DNA of 64,000 nt from Acidobacteriaceae bacterium KBS 83 (GTDB lineage: Bacteria; Acidobacteriota; Terriglobia; Terriglobales; Acidobacteriaceae). Position 1 is the first letter of the stretch; each line of letters starts with the position of its first letter. The notes under the pieces are model-generated. The model made no database searches, was not told the DNA's origin, and saw only the letters and a program-made list of their open reading frames with translations. The translations under genes and the position numbers were made by a program. Positions 1 through 9,137 of this stretch are shown one piece after another. The stretch spans positions 449,378-513,377 of the forward strand of contig KB906733.1 of NCBI GenBank assembly GCA_000381585.1. Direction: 5' to 3'.

Positions 1-202
1 ACAGGGCTGCCTGAGTCCAGAATGAAATAGCCTTAAAACGTCAAATGCCGGCTGTCCAAATTAGGTCAGCCGCATCCATCCGGCGGGAACGCAATCGTCA
101 AGATTGCGTTCCCGAATCCTCAGTACATGGCTCTATCGGAGTCCGTTTCTAAGCAGTCGTTTAGTCACGTGGACGGTCTTTAGAAGTGGCAGAAAGCAGT
201 GC

Positions 203-817
203 CTATGAGGATGACTCGGCAATCGTACGCAGAAGCAGTATCGCATCGTCACGTTTAAGGTTCGGACTGCGCTCTTTGAAGAAAGTCCTCAGTTCCGGGC
301 AGAGCTGACTTACGATTCGGTATGACCGGTACGGGAAGTAGATCTGCTTGAGAGTTCTTATGACCTCATCGGCCTTGTCCTGGTCTATAAGGTTCTCTTG
401 CGTTGCCGCCTTTAATGCAGAGCGTATATTGACGAGCGGGTCGGAAAATGCCGTGTACGTGGTGGCATCGTACGTCAGCGCTACTTCGTCATCGGCATCG
501 ATGACCCCGTCGCAGTACCACTCGAAGATAGTGCCGACTCCGATCATGCCGAACAGTCGCGTTTCAGCGGCTCGCAAAGCGCCCACGCTGGACGATCCAT
601 AGACTTTTACGCCGCGGCCTAATACCTGAAGCACTTCCTTTGGGGAGACGGCCAGGCTCTGAAAGAATTCGCCGTCGATAATGCCGACGGTCTTGATCTC
701 TGCTGTGAGATCCGCAAGATCACCTCTCTTAATGGGAGGTAGGTAAATCGCATCGAGGATGGTTCGGGCCGTTCCTAGATCGAGACTGGGACCGACGAAG
801 ATTGCGGTTTCAGACAT
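203..817 (-). CDS. TfuA-like protein, YcaO partner
   Basis: TfuA-like proteins act with YcaO enzymes to install thioamides in a peptide or protein backbone; TfuA is thought to deliver the sulfur. The 204-aa product has the family features: IFVGPSL at the N-terminus, an RGD-containing stretch near residue 40, GIIDGEFF, then the core GSSSVGALRAAE followed by GVGTIFEWY and DGVIDADDEVAL. The start is placed at the ATG ending at 817 because this gives the canonical N-terminus and an 8-nt overlap with the YcaO stop. The frame stays open for 48 more codons upstream, but that extension lies inside the YcaO gene and does not look like the family. It is the last gene of the operon. TfuA identity is confident; the modified substrate is not known. 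Confidence 0.9.
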   Translation of the reverse strand: MSETAIFVGPSLDLGTARTILDAIYLPPIKRGDLADLTAEIKTVGIIDGEFFQSLAVSPKEVLQVLGRGVKVYGSSSVGALRAAETRLFGMIGVGTIFEWYCDGVIDADDEVALTYDATTYTAFSDPLVNIRSALKAATQENLIDQDKADEVIRTLKQIYFPYRSYRIVSQLCPELRTFFKERSPNLKRDDAILLLRTIAESSS

Positions 818-2078
818 GGCTTTGCCAGAAATCCAGAGCACGCTGTCCCAGAGGACCACGAGTGATCGAGGCGTTCTCAAGCGCGGGAGCGATGACACGA
901 GTAACGGCAAAGGGTGCATCTGGCGGCGTGAGGTCGACGACCACAACCTGATGAATGCCACAGGATTGGAGTCTCGTCAAAAGATGATTCAAATCCGCTT
1001 GAACGTTGTCGTAGACAGCCGAGGGAAGATCGTCAAGACTGCGAGGTTTTTTAGACTCACCCAAGAACCATAGGTTCCGGTTGACGCCGACGATGCGGCG
1101 CGTATGCAGATTAATTTCATTGTTGGTGCAGTTGGCAGGCAGGAGATCTTCTCGAACGCCTTGAATATCGACGCAGCGGGATTGGGCAGCCTCCGTGAGG
1201 GCGCGTCTGGCGGCAACGCGGGCGTCAGGGTGGGTACCAACACCGCCGTGAACCATGGGAAAGCCCGGGAGCGTTTCATCTGGAACGGCTGCGAATATTG
1301 TCGGTATTCCGATGTCTGACGTAATGTCGTGCAGAATCGGACGAAGTCCAGCCTCCTGAAAGAGATTACTCGCTACGTCCTCCTGAGGTTCAAGGGAGGG
1401 AAAGACCTCGAAGTCATCAAGGCCGTTGTCGGCGTCTTCGAGATCAACGATTCGCCGGCGCATCCACGGGAGCACGTGCGCACCAATATCTGCCAGGGTC
1501 CAGGCATCGCGCTCGATCAACTCGCATAGTCCCTGGCATACGGCTTCCTCCACAATATTGCCGGAAGCGAGTCCATTGGATGTGACGCCGTCCGAGAATG
1601 GTCCGGCAGGCACTTCGTTCCAAAGAATGCCCGTGATGTGAGCAGGCACGAGGACTTCGCAGTTCGAAATAAGATCTTTTCCGGTCACCCAGAAGTACTT
1701 GCGACTCTCACTGTAATCGGGCCGGAGAGCATACTTGCAATCGCGTGGGTCGATGACGGAATGGTGCCGCCTTAGCTCTCGCAGGCTGCCTTCGACAAGG
1801 GGGAGTCTGGATTTGATCGCCGTCTGCCGTTCGATCGCTTCCATCAGCGCGCCGACTTTGGCGTCGATGGCGCGAATTCCCTTTCCTGTGGCAACGGAAA
1901 TCCCGTCCTCCGAAAGTGGAGTGATCGCGCTGTAGGTGGGAATGCCGATTCGATCGAGCCCTGTGATGTCCGCAAGGCGAGTAACGCCCAGGGAGCGGGC
2001 AGCGGCGTTTACACGCTCGAATGTTGCCTCTGCTGAAAGGACACGTTGCCCATCATTGACCTTGAAGGAATGACACAT
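810..2078 (-). CDS. YcaO-family ATP-dependent cyclodehydratase/thioamidase
   Basis: YcaO enzymes activate a backbone amide with ATP, giving azolines, amidines or, with TfuA, thioamides. The 422-aa product shows the YcaO nucleotide-binding elements: TGKG near residues 64-67, the EAIER helix with two Glu near 80-83, the motif S-N-G-L-A-S-G followed by EEAVCQGLCELIERDAW near 168-195, and HGGVGTHPDARVAARRALTE near 276-295. The downstream TfuA gene places it in the TfuA-associated class rather than the azoline (E1-like partner) class. No E1-like partner, dehydrogenase or RiPP exporter is visible nearby. It lies 19 bp downstream of a 90-aa peptide gene that is the obvious candidate substrate. Family certain; substrate inferred. 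Confidence 0.93.
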   Translation of the reverse strand: MCHSFKVNDGQRVLSAEATFERVNAAARSLGVTRLADITGLDRIGIPTYSAITPLSEDGISVATGKGIRAIDAKVGALMEAIERQTAIKSRLPLVEGSLRELRRHHSVIDPRDCKYALRPDYSESRKYFWVTGKDLISNCEVLVPAHITGILWNEVPAGPFSDGVTSNGLASGNIVEEAVCQGLCELIERDAWTLADIGAHVLPWMRRRIVDLEDADNGLDDFEVFPSLEPQEDVASNLFQEAGLRPILHDITSDIGIPTIFAAVPDETLPGFPMVHGGVGTHPDARVAARRALTEAAQSRCVDIQGVREDLLPANCTNNEINLHTRRIVGVNRNLWFLGESKKPRSLDDLPSAVYDNVQADLNHLLTRLQSCGIHQVVVVDLTPPDAPFAVTRVIAPALENASITRGPLGQRALDFWQSHV

Positions 2079-2097
2079 CTACAATAATCAGAGGCCG

Positions 2098-2370
2098 TTA
2101 ACCCCGAGGGGGGTGGCGGTCGATATTCGAGAGTATGATAATTCGGTCAAGGCCAGGCGCAGCTTTATACAACTCCTCTAGATCGCTCTGAGTGACGTCC
2201 AAACCAAACAACTCCCTAACTACCGCCACTGGCACAGGAATATGAGTTTTCTCATAAAGACTCCTCAAAGGATCTGTTAGTGACTCCTTGAACGATGAAA
2301 CCCGCAAGTTGTATTCTTGGGCCTCTTCGGGTGTAACACCAAGTTTGTCAAGCATCTGCTCCCCGGTCAT
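2098..2370 (-). CDS. 90-aa small protein, candidate substrate or partner of the YcaO/TfuA pair
   Basis: The family is not recognised. The 90-aa product begins MTGEQMLDKLGVTPEEAQ, has a largely helical, acidic N-terminal two thirds, and ends in a short tail SNIDRHPPRG with no cysteine. It overlaps the kinase stop by 4 nt (ATGA), so it is translationally coupled, and lies 19 bp before YcaO. That position is where RiPP precursors sit in YcaO clusters. A leader-like helical region followed by a short polar tail fits a precursor, but the protein has no classic Gly-Gly or Cys/Ser/Thr-rich core. Thioamidation does not require such residues. It could equally be a docking adaptor or a kinase substrate. 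Coding is well supported by position; function is speculative. Confidence 0.7.
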   Translation of the reverse strand: MTGEQMLDKLGVTPEEAQEYNLRVSSFKESLTDPLRSLYEKTHIPVPVAVVRELFGLDVTQSDLEELYKAAPGLDRIIILSNIDRHPPRG

Positions 2371-5084
2371 TGTGCTTCCTCCTCTTTTTCAGGGTTATTC
2401 AAATGGAGTTTTTCCAACATCTGTTGGAATCGAGGGCTCGGCCGCAGTGGATCCATGAGCGCGTCGACTCCCAAAAACACCATGCTCGTTTGTCGGCGAT
2501 CATAAGCTCTTTCTAGATACTCGAAAGCCCTATCTTTGTCACCTACTGCTGCCGACAGAGCGGCAAGTTGAAAAAACAGATCGAAGTTCGGCTGTTTAGA
2601 CCTTTCGATCACGGTGAGCATAAAACGAGCCTTGCGATTCTTCCCCAATTTCGCGAAGGCGATGCCAAGCATAACATCTCTGGAGGTCTTGGCATCCTCC
2701 GATTTTGGATTATATTGCCCGAGTAGAGTTAAGGCCTCAGAAGGCCGGTTCATCGCAAGATAGTCTTCCGCGATGATCTCGGTGAGGATTTCGATGTCAG
2801 GATGGCTTCCCCTTAGAGCTGCTGCTCTTCCTATGGACTCCGCATAGTGCCTTGCGAAGTATTCTGAAAGCGCTTCATGAACATCAGCTGCAACTGCCTT
2901 AGGAGAGGCACGGTCGGCATACGCATACTGCATGCGGGCTTCCGCGAAGCGCCCACGAGCAGTAAGTAAGAAAAAGGCGTAACTGATGTGTCCGGGGATG
3001 TAACTAGGATCGAGCTGAACGGCTCGGTTGAAGTTACCTTCCGCGGCGTCCCAATTGAAATCTCTTATCACTTGAATTTTCGCAATATCGGCGTAAGCCT
3101 CGGCCGATGTGCTGTCCAACTGGAGCGCGCGGCGCGCAACCTCCTCGGCTTTGTTCCTCAAATCAAGCGCAGCTTCCGGGCGATTATAGTTGTTAGCCAT
3201 TGAGAGATAGCATTGTGCAAGCCCTGCAAAAGCAGACGCAAATTCAGGGTCCGCATCAATGGCCTGTTCGAAATCATTTGCCGCCCTTTCAACGCTAGCA
3301 GGTGTGTTTTCATCCAAAGCTTCCTTTCCCATCAGATATGCTGCCTGCGCCCGCGGCAAAGGAATGCGCTTTTTCTGCCTTATCTTGCTTGGATGAATAT
3401 TCGAATTGGAACGCAGTTGGAAGGCGATCTCCTGGGAAAGATTCTGCTGCCACGCCGCCAGATTATTTCGATTAAACCTGTATCTCTGGCCCCAACGCTG
3501 CGTTCCGGTGTGTGAATCTATCAACTCTACATCCACTAGAAGATCATTCCCTACTTTGATGATGGAACCTTCGACGACAGTGTCGACCCGGAGTTGGCTA
3601 CGCAGCGATCGTAAATCGGTGTGTTTATTAAGATTGGCCACGACGGATTGCGAAGGGACACTTAGGCCGGACGCATTAGCGAGTTCGTTTGTGAGATTGA
3701 CGGCCACATTGTGACTAAGGGTATATACATCAGGATCCTTATCTGGATTCGAGAAAGGAAGCACTGCGACAGTGGACATCGACGCGACGCTCTCTTCGAT
3801 GTTGAATTTCCCATGAAATGGAATTAAAGCGATGGTGAACAACATCACGAGCACGGACGCGCCAAGCAAGACAGCGCGGGTGATTACGGGCAACGCCTTC
3901 CAACGTTCGATTGACCCATGGGTTTGCCGCTGGAGGCTACGTCTTGCAGGCAACATGCTTCGCAGACGTGAGGCAGGCGTCTTCTGCAGTAGGTCCAATA
4001 CTTGTCGGCCGTGAGCGAATCGATCTTTAGGGTCGGCCCGCAGGCACCCGGAAAGGATCAATTCCCACGCTACGTCATTCTTGGTTGCGTCATCCGCAAC
4101 ATGCTTAAGCCTGTTGCGCAATTCATTCGGTGTGCGGCTTAGCGGGAATAGCTTTTCTCCGGTCAGCGCTTCATAGATAACGAGGCCAAATGAGTATAGG
4201 TCGCTACCAGGTGAACACAGCCCTTGCTCTATTTGCTCGGGAGCCATATAAGCAGGCGTTCCAGCACACAATTCACTGTGGGCGCGTAGGGTCATTAGCC
4301 GAGAAAGATCTGCCTGATCAGACGACTGGGCGACTTTCGCGATGCCAAAGTCCGTCACAACTGCTCGGAGTCGCGATTCCAAGTTGGTGAGGAAGATATT
4401 GGAAGGCTTGAGATCGCGATGAACTATACCAGCATCATGCGCAGCAATGAGGGCACTCGCAACCTGAAAAGCCAGTTCTTGAACCTCACGGGATGGTAGC
4501 GGCCCTGAACGCTTGAGCCTTTGTGCTAGATTTTCACCGTTAAGCAACTCCATGGTCAGGAAGGTAATTCTGTCTTTTGTGCCGTGAGGTTCTTCAATTG
4601 AGTCGTGACATTCGAGATCGAACATCCGGCAGACATTCGGATGGTTGACCCTACGCGCGGCTAGGATCTCGCGCTTGAAAAGCGATAGAACACCTGGTGT
4701 GTTTGCAATCTCGCTACGAATGGCTTTGATCGCTATTCGCTGCCGTAGCTCTAAATCGAAAGCCTTGTAAACATGTCCCATTCCGCCCTCGCCTAGATAG
4801 GCAAGGATTTCGAACCGACCGCAGAGGATACGATGCAGTTGAATATCGCCCTGTGGGGTGGTGCTTCCAAGCGGATTTTGTAAGGTGAACAGCGGTTCGG
4901 CCATGAATTGGCCCGAGTCGCGATCCGCCACGAGAAGTCGAAGAATCTCCCCCGCAAGCTCTTTGTCATCGCCACAATGATTGGCCAAGTATTCCGGCCA
5001 CTCCTGTTCGCTTCGGAGAAGAGCAGCCTCAAATAGGCTCCTCATCTCTTCCCATCGATTGGTACCAACGCGGCGATAATTCAT
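2367..5084 (-). CDS. Membrane serine/threonine protein kinase with TolB-like and TPR domains
   Basis: A 905-aa receptor-like Hanks-type kinase. The N-terminal about 75 residues (RWEEMRSLFEAAL, then LANHCGDDKELAGEI) are the helical extension common in acidobacterial kinases. The kinase domain follows with GEGGMGHVY near residue 98, the AIKAI lysine, HRDLKPSN near 222, DFG near 245 and GTPAYMAPEQ. A single membrane segment (VLLGASVLVMLFTIALI) sits near residue 410. It is followed by a TolB/FlgO-like region (VAVLPFSN, then VVEGSI and GTQRWGQRY) and several TPRs to the C-terminus. All catalytic residues are present. The start at 5084 (MNYRRVG) is preferred over an in-frame ATG at 5132. It is the first gene of the kinase-peptide-YcaO-TfuA operon and overlaps the next gene by 4 nt, so it may control the modification pathway. 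Confidence 0.93.
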   Translation of the reverse strand: MNYRRVGTNRWEEMRSLFEAALLRSEQEWPEYLANHCGDDKELAGEILRLLVADRDSGQFMAEPLFTLQNPLGSTTPQGDIQLHRILCGRFEILAYLGEGGMGHVYKAFDLELRQRIAIKAIRSEIANTPGVLSLFKREILAARRVNHPNVCRMFDLECHDSIEEPHGTKDRITFLTMELLNGENLAQRLKRSGPLPSREVQELAFQVASALIAAHDAGIVHRDLKPSNIFLTNLESRLRAVVTDFGIAKVAQSSDQADLSRLMTLRAHSELCAGTPAYMAPEQIEQGLCSPGSDLYSFGLVIYEALTGEKLFPLSRTPNELRNRLKHVADDATKNDVAWELILSGCLRADPKDRFAHGRQVLDLLQKTPASRLRSMLPARRSLQRQTHGSIERWKALPVITRAVLLGASVLVMLFTIALIPFHGKFNIEESVASMSTVAVLPFSNPDKDPDVYTLSHNVAVNLTNELANASGLSVPSQSVVANLNKHTDLRSLRSQLRVDTVVEGSIIKVGNDLLVDVELIDSHTGTQRWGQRYRFNRNNLAAWQQNLSQEIAFQLRSNSNIHPSKIRQKKRIPLPRAQAAYLMGKEALDENTPASVERAANDFEQAIDADPEFASAFAGLAQCYLSMANNYNRPEAALDLRNKAEEVARRALQLDSTSAEAYADIAKIQVIRDFNWDAAEGNFNRAVQLDPSYIPGHISYAFFLLTARGRFAEARMQYAYADRASPKAVAADVHEALSEYFARHYAESIGRAAALRGSHPDIEILTEIIAEDYLAMNRPSEALTLLGQYNPKSEDAKTSRDVMLGIAFAKLGKNRKARFMLTVIERSKQPNFDLFFQLAALSAAVGDKDRAFEYLERAYDRRQTSMVFLGVDALMDPLRPSPRFQQMLEKLHLNNPEKEEEAQ

Positions 5085-5405
5085 GCCCAAGCCTATGTGG
5101 TGAAAATGGGCTAAGCTGTTCCAATCAAACACTTACAGCGATAGGGCCCAGTTAAGCGTGGCTGGTCGCTCAGCGCAATTACCGTTCAAGGAGCACTTCG
5201 CGGTTGCGCTGTAGACTATCATAAGCGCTTAGTAGGCATTGAAGAAGTACGGTTGAGCCGCGGGTGCGACTTATTCGGATGGGTACGTCTGAAGCGAAGC
5301 ACCTGGGATCAGCGCCTTTTGCAAGTCACCCCTCGGTAAAAAACGGCGGTTTAGGACAGGTCGGACTTCATTCTCTGAGCTCACCAATCGAGCTATAGGA
5401 AAATC
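5085..5405. promoter_or_regulatory. Divergent intergenic region between the kinase operon and the plus-strand gene
   Basis: These 320 bp separate the minus-strand kinase operon from a plus-strand gene and must carry both promoters. I see no strong palindrome, RNA gene or coding remnant. No -35/-10 pair stands out enough to call. Confidence 0.4.
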
Positions 5406-6191
5406 ATGAGCATACGATACCCTCGATACTGTGGTCTTACACGACCGAATGATCCTTACCACTACGTGCTTCGTGTCACGTCTCCGGCGACTTTCGCAAC
5501 GCAGGCATCGAAAAATGGCCGAATACCGGCGCCCCGCTCCGTCAAACTGAAGAACGGCAGTCATGTCGCTCAGTGGGCGCGAACGGTGAAATCAAAAGTG
5601 ACTGGTTTCAATCCAGCGCGGGATTGCAAAGGCAATTTCATGTCCTATCGATACCAACCCAACAACAATTGCTACAACTACGCCTGCAATATCGCGACCA
5701 ACTCGTTCGCACAACCTGGACGGAGACATGGACAATCGCTGTTTGCCGCGAACCACCGCCTCACCGCAAGCAGTGTGATCGCTGCAGCAAGAGCGGACGG
5801 GCTGATCGAGCTTGGGGGCGTTGAACTCAAGCTCGCAGATGTTCTGCGAATTCTGAGAAAAAGACGTCTTCAACGGGCAGACGGTCATCTGGTGGCCTTG
5901 CTAATTTCAGAAGCCGACAGCAAAATTCGTTGGAAAGGTGATTTCCATTGGGTACGATGCGATACGCCACAAGGCCGACTCTGGTCGCAGAAGAATGGTC
6001 GGGATCAGATTACGAATTTCGACTTTTCAGGAAGCGTCATTAGGGATCCATCGGTGGCCAATTGGACTGTCAATCAGGGTCCGCGTCACCGTGGGCGTGC
6101 TCTCGCCAAATCTAGAGTCTTCGCCATCCAAACGGTCTATCAGCTCAAGGCATGGATGTTCGTCCCGTTCGGCAGGACGAGCATCATCTGA
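5406..6191 (+). CDS. Conserved hypothetical protein with NNNCYNYACN motif
   Basis: A 261-aa protein. The start is supported by an AGGA 6 nt upstream of the ATG. The central region has a distinctive block, PNNNCYNYACNIATNSFAQPG, with G-x-x-x-G after it, and a second block, DFHWVRCD...GRLWSQKNG, followed by TNFDFSGSVIRDP. I recall this pair of blocks from uncharacterised proteins scattered in bacteria and some fungi; the Cys-Tyr-Asn-Tyr-Ala motif followed by FHW and D-P resembles a papain- or NlpC-like Cys-His-Asp arrangement. That reading is an inference. There is no signal peptide or membrane segment. The gene is isolated: divergent from the kinase and 600 bp from the next gene. Confidence 0.65.
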   Translation: MSIRYPRYCGLTRPNDPYHYVLRVTSPATFATQASKNGRIPAPRSVKLKNGSHVAQWARTVKSKVTGFNPARDCKGNFMSYRYQPNNNCYNYACNIATNSFAQPGRRHGQSLFAANHRLTASSVIAAARADGLIELGGVELKLADVLRILRKRRLQRADGHLVALLISEADSKIRWKGDFHWVRCDTPQGRLWSQKNGRDQITNFDFSGSVIRDPSVANWTVNQGPRHRGRALAKSRVFAIQTVYQLKAWMFVPFGRTSII

Positions 6192-6825
6192 CAAATCGGC
6201 GTGCCAGAACATACGGGAATCTTCAAATTATGGGCGGCTCTGGAACTCCACCGGTATTCGTTGTTTGAGCGGCAAAATCGCGTGGGCAAGCGCGATATCA
6301 AGACCCTGACTGAAGACAGTCATTCGCCAGCGCAGGTGGCGGAGGCTTAATCTAACTCCCTCAAGATGTTGTCAATGGCCCCTTGAAGGTCAAATTCCAG
6401 CATCACCATCAGAATTTAGCAAGAGCTCCTGTGAAACGATTTTCCCTGATGCCGACTCTATCTCGTAAATCCCTTGTGGCTGGGTTTGCTCGACTCAGCC
6501 CGGCGTCGCTATCATTGCACCGCTCGCATGGAGAACATTTTTTTCCAGATTTCTGAATAGAGCTGTTCACGGTTCCAGGTTTCCATCCAAATCCTCCACG
6601 TGAGTTTTCGCGCTGCTTACCGCTTTCTGATCGAGGAAACTACAACACGTAAGCTGCATGATCGCGAAAATAGAACTGGCTATCGCCTAGAGCCTCGCGA
6701 AAGCCACAAGACGGGCGACGAAGAGAAAGCTCTAACGACGGTCCGTCGACAGTACGAGGTCCAAAGGTTCTTGTCATCTGGCGGCACTCGGTCTATTCTT
6801 ACCCTCGTTGTTCCAGGGGGTCTCG
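6192..6825. other. Gene-poor interval
   Basis: About 630 bp without a convincing gene on either strand. The short open frames here lack ribosome binding sites and family features. The promoter of the serine hydrolase gene must lie near the right end. Confidence 0.4.
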
Positions 6826-8004
6826 ATGAGAGACCTAATCAAGCGATTGGTCGCCCTAAGCCTGTTTTCTCTTGCGCTGTGCGGGATGACCCAGTGCACG
6901 ACTTCATCAGAGATAGTGTGTGATGAACAGGGATGCATCTCAAAAGCAAAACTCTCTGAGGGCATTGCCTCCACTTTAAGAGGCGGTGTTGTTGGCTACA
7001 TTTCAATCGTTGGTGGGATTCCACCCGCTCTTGGAGGCGAAGCCCGCACGAGTACCGATCCTCCCAGCACCCCAATGGAGCCGGAACTGGAAACAAACAT
7101 TGCAAGTGTGAGTAAGATGCTGACGGCGATAGGGGTTCTAAAGTCGCTTTCGAAGAATCATCTAACGATCGATAGCTTCATCTCTCCCTATATTTACCCA
7201 GACTGGATTCAGGGGCCGAACATCAGCACTATCACTTTCAGAGATCTGCTGACTCACAAGGCTGGAATCCGGGCAGATTGCGACGGATCACACACAAATT
7301 ATGCCGTATTAAAGGCTCTGGTAGCGCGCGGAGTGGACCCGGAAGACAAGACGAGTGCAAGCTACAATAATTGTAATTTCGCGCTATTTCGGGAGCTCCT
7401 TCCAGTCATGGAGGGCGCCGCTCTGACCAGCCTAAGCGACGGCCCACGAGCTCAAGCAAGCGCAAGACTATATATCAGCTATATGAATCAGAATGTCTTT
7501 CAGCCCCTTGGCATACGACTGAATGGGGCTGCAGGCGCTCAATGCATGCCCCCTCCTCCGGGAACACCCGACATCCTTTCTTACCCATTTCCGGCAGGTG
7601 CAATCCCCGGAGTCAACTGGGGGGATTGGACGCTAGCTTGCGGCGGTGGGGGATGGGTTCTCTCCGCAAACGATCTCTTCAAGATCGTAGACGACCTTGC
7701 CAGTGGAAACGTTCTTCTGCAAAGCGCTGAAAAGACAGAAATGTTCAACGACTGCCTCGGTTGGGACTGCTCCGTTAGGTCAGATTGTCCGGACCCGCAC
7801 CCCTGCAAGAACGGAAGCCTTCATAACGGCAACAACGTAACTCTGTGGACGTTCGCAGGCATCGTCAATTGCAGGGTGCCCGTAGTTGTAATAGTGAATT
7901 CTGTCTTGCCACCAGCATACGAGAGCGGCAATGACATCATTGGTGTAGTCGCGGATGCCTACAAAAAAGCTCGAACCTCGGGAATGCCGAGACCATGCCC
8001 ATAA
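6826..8004 (+). CDS. Exported serine hydrolase, beta-lactamase/class C (penicillin-binding) fold
   Basis: A 392-aa protein starting MRDLIKRLVALSLFSLALC, a signal peptide with a possible lipobox cysteine (ALCG or MTQC), so likely a periplasmic lipoprotein. The serine beta-lactamase-like triad is visible: SVSK (Ser-x-x-Lys) near residue 95 with LTHKAGIR downstream, YNNCN (the Tyr-x-Asn equivalent) near 184, and a late HNGNN in place of the KTG/HxG box. Many relatives are esterases or D-aminopeptidases rather than antibiotic hydrolases. The ATG at 6826 is chosen over TTG 6808 because a GGGGG run precedes it. Several extra cysteines suggest disulfides. It stands alone, so the substrate cannot be predicted. 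Confidence 0.88.
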   Translation: MRDLIKRLVALSLFSLALCGMTQCTTSSEIVCDEQGCISKAKLSEGIASTLRGGVVGYISIVGGIPPALGGEARTSTDPPSTPMEPELETNIASVSKMLTAIGVLKSLSKNHLTIDSFISPYIYPDWIQGPNISTITFRDLLTHKAGIRADCDGSHTNYAVLKALVARGVDPEDKTSASYNNCNFALFRELLPVMEGAALTSLSDGPRAQASARLYISYMNQNVFQPLGIRLNGAAGAQCMPPPPGTPDILSYPFPAGAIPGVNWGDWTLACGGGGWVLSANDLFKIVDDLASGNVLLQSAEKTEMFNDCLGWDCSVRSDCPDPHPCKNGSLHNGNNVTLWTFAGIVNCRVPVVVIVNSVLPPAYESGNDIIGVVADAYKKARTSGMPRPCP

Positions 8005-8332
8005 CTTGCTGTTGTCCCAGTGCGGATTCTCCAGCTTACGAACTCCCGTACAAGCCGCAACGAGTCGATCAGCTGGCCTTCAGGCTATATTTTTACCGCG
8101 CCGTTCCTTAGATAGAGTCCCGTTTCGTTATAGAGGGTGTCTACGATTAACAATGGATGACCGTGAACACGCGGCCGGTTGCGTCGGCGAATTCCAAATT
8201 TGACATTGGACTTGGTTGACATACAGCAGTCAAGGGACCGCGGGGTAGCGAGACGACTGTTGTGCGAAAACCGGAGAATGTCGGCGAAGCCAGACATCCT
8301 TGTTCCGTGGTTTGTAGCGCCGAGGAGTAATG

Positions 8333-8767
8333 ATGGACGACCCAATCGCACTTGCTGATGTCGGCTCTACGATAGGCACCGCTCTTGCAGATCTTGAGCC
8401 AGTTCTCGACAGTGCTCGGAATGCCGCAGAGCCGTTTATTCCCGTACCGGGTGGGGCTGCTCAATTTCCCGGATACAAGCAGTGGCTCAATACTATTGTC
8501 GCGTCTATCCGGGACGGAACAGATCCAAGTGGCGATTCGGATTTCATCCAAGCTTCGAGCGCTGCTCGAACAGAGCTCTCGCCGTACTTTCCACCCGCAA
8601 AAGATGTGGATCTCCAGCGGGCGCAACTCGACCCCAAGTATCTGTTCTTCTTCAGCAATCCGTTGCTCGGGATCTTCTGCGACCAGGCAGAGGATGTTCG
8701 GGATGCGGCAGCGGATTGTCTGAGCAATGACTACGCCATTCCGTATACTCCCAACCTGCTACCATAG
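8333..8767 (+). CDS. Hypothetical 144-aa protein
   Basis: Not recognised. The GAGGAG at 8322-8327 favours the second of two adjacent ATGs. The product (MDDPIALADVGSTIGTALADL...) is acidic and predicted soluble, with a C-terminal FFFSNPLLGIFCDQAEDVRDAA segment carrying two cysteines, and it ends in NLLP. It has coding-like composition throughout and no signal peptide. No partner genes lie nearby: the next gene rightwards is a pseudogene on the opposite strand. Confidence 0.5.
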   Translation: MDDPIALADVGSTIGTALADLEPVLDSARNAAEPFIPVPGGAAQFPGYKQWLNTIVASIRDGTDPSGDSDFIQASSAARTELSPYFPPAKDVDLQRAQLDPKYLFFFSNPLLGIFCDQAEDVRDAAADCLSNDYAIPYTPNLLP

Positions 8768-9137
8768 ATCACAAGTCAGCAATGAAGACCCGAAGGTCCC
8801 ATTGGGATAAAGGGCCCTTTGCTCACTAGGTAGAATGTGATTGAGAAAACCCGTGACGAGACCGCCACAAAACCACAGCCGGAGGAGTTGTATTTATCGG
8901 GTGGCGAAGGACTAAGGCCTTTCTGACCAGCGTCGCAACGGTACATTGTTCGGATAAAGCATCTGCGAAAGTGATGTAGTCGGGTCGCTAAAGAGTCTCC
9001 TAGATTTCGTTAATCGTACAGATTGTTTAGGAGGCATGGAGTTTTCCTACGTAATTGTCTTGGCTCTGCCATAACTGGCATTCTGCCTTAACGTGAGCGC
9101 GGACTTCTCCGAACTCTTTAATGACAGCCGTAACGCT
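8768..9137. other. Gene-free interval
   Basis: About 370 bp with no recognisable gene, repeat or RNA. Confidence 0.35.
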
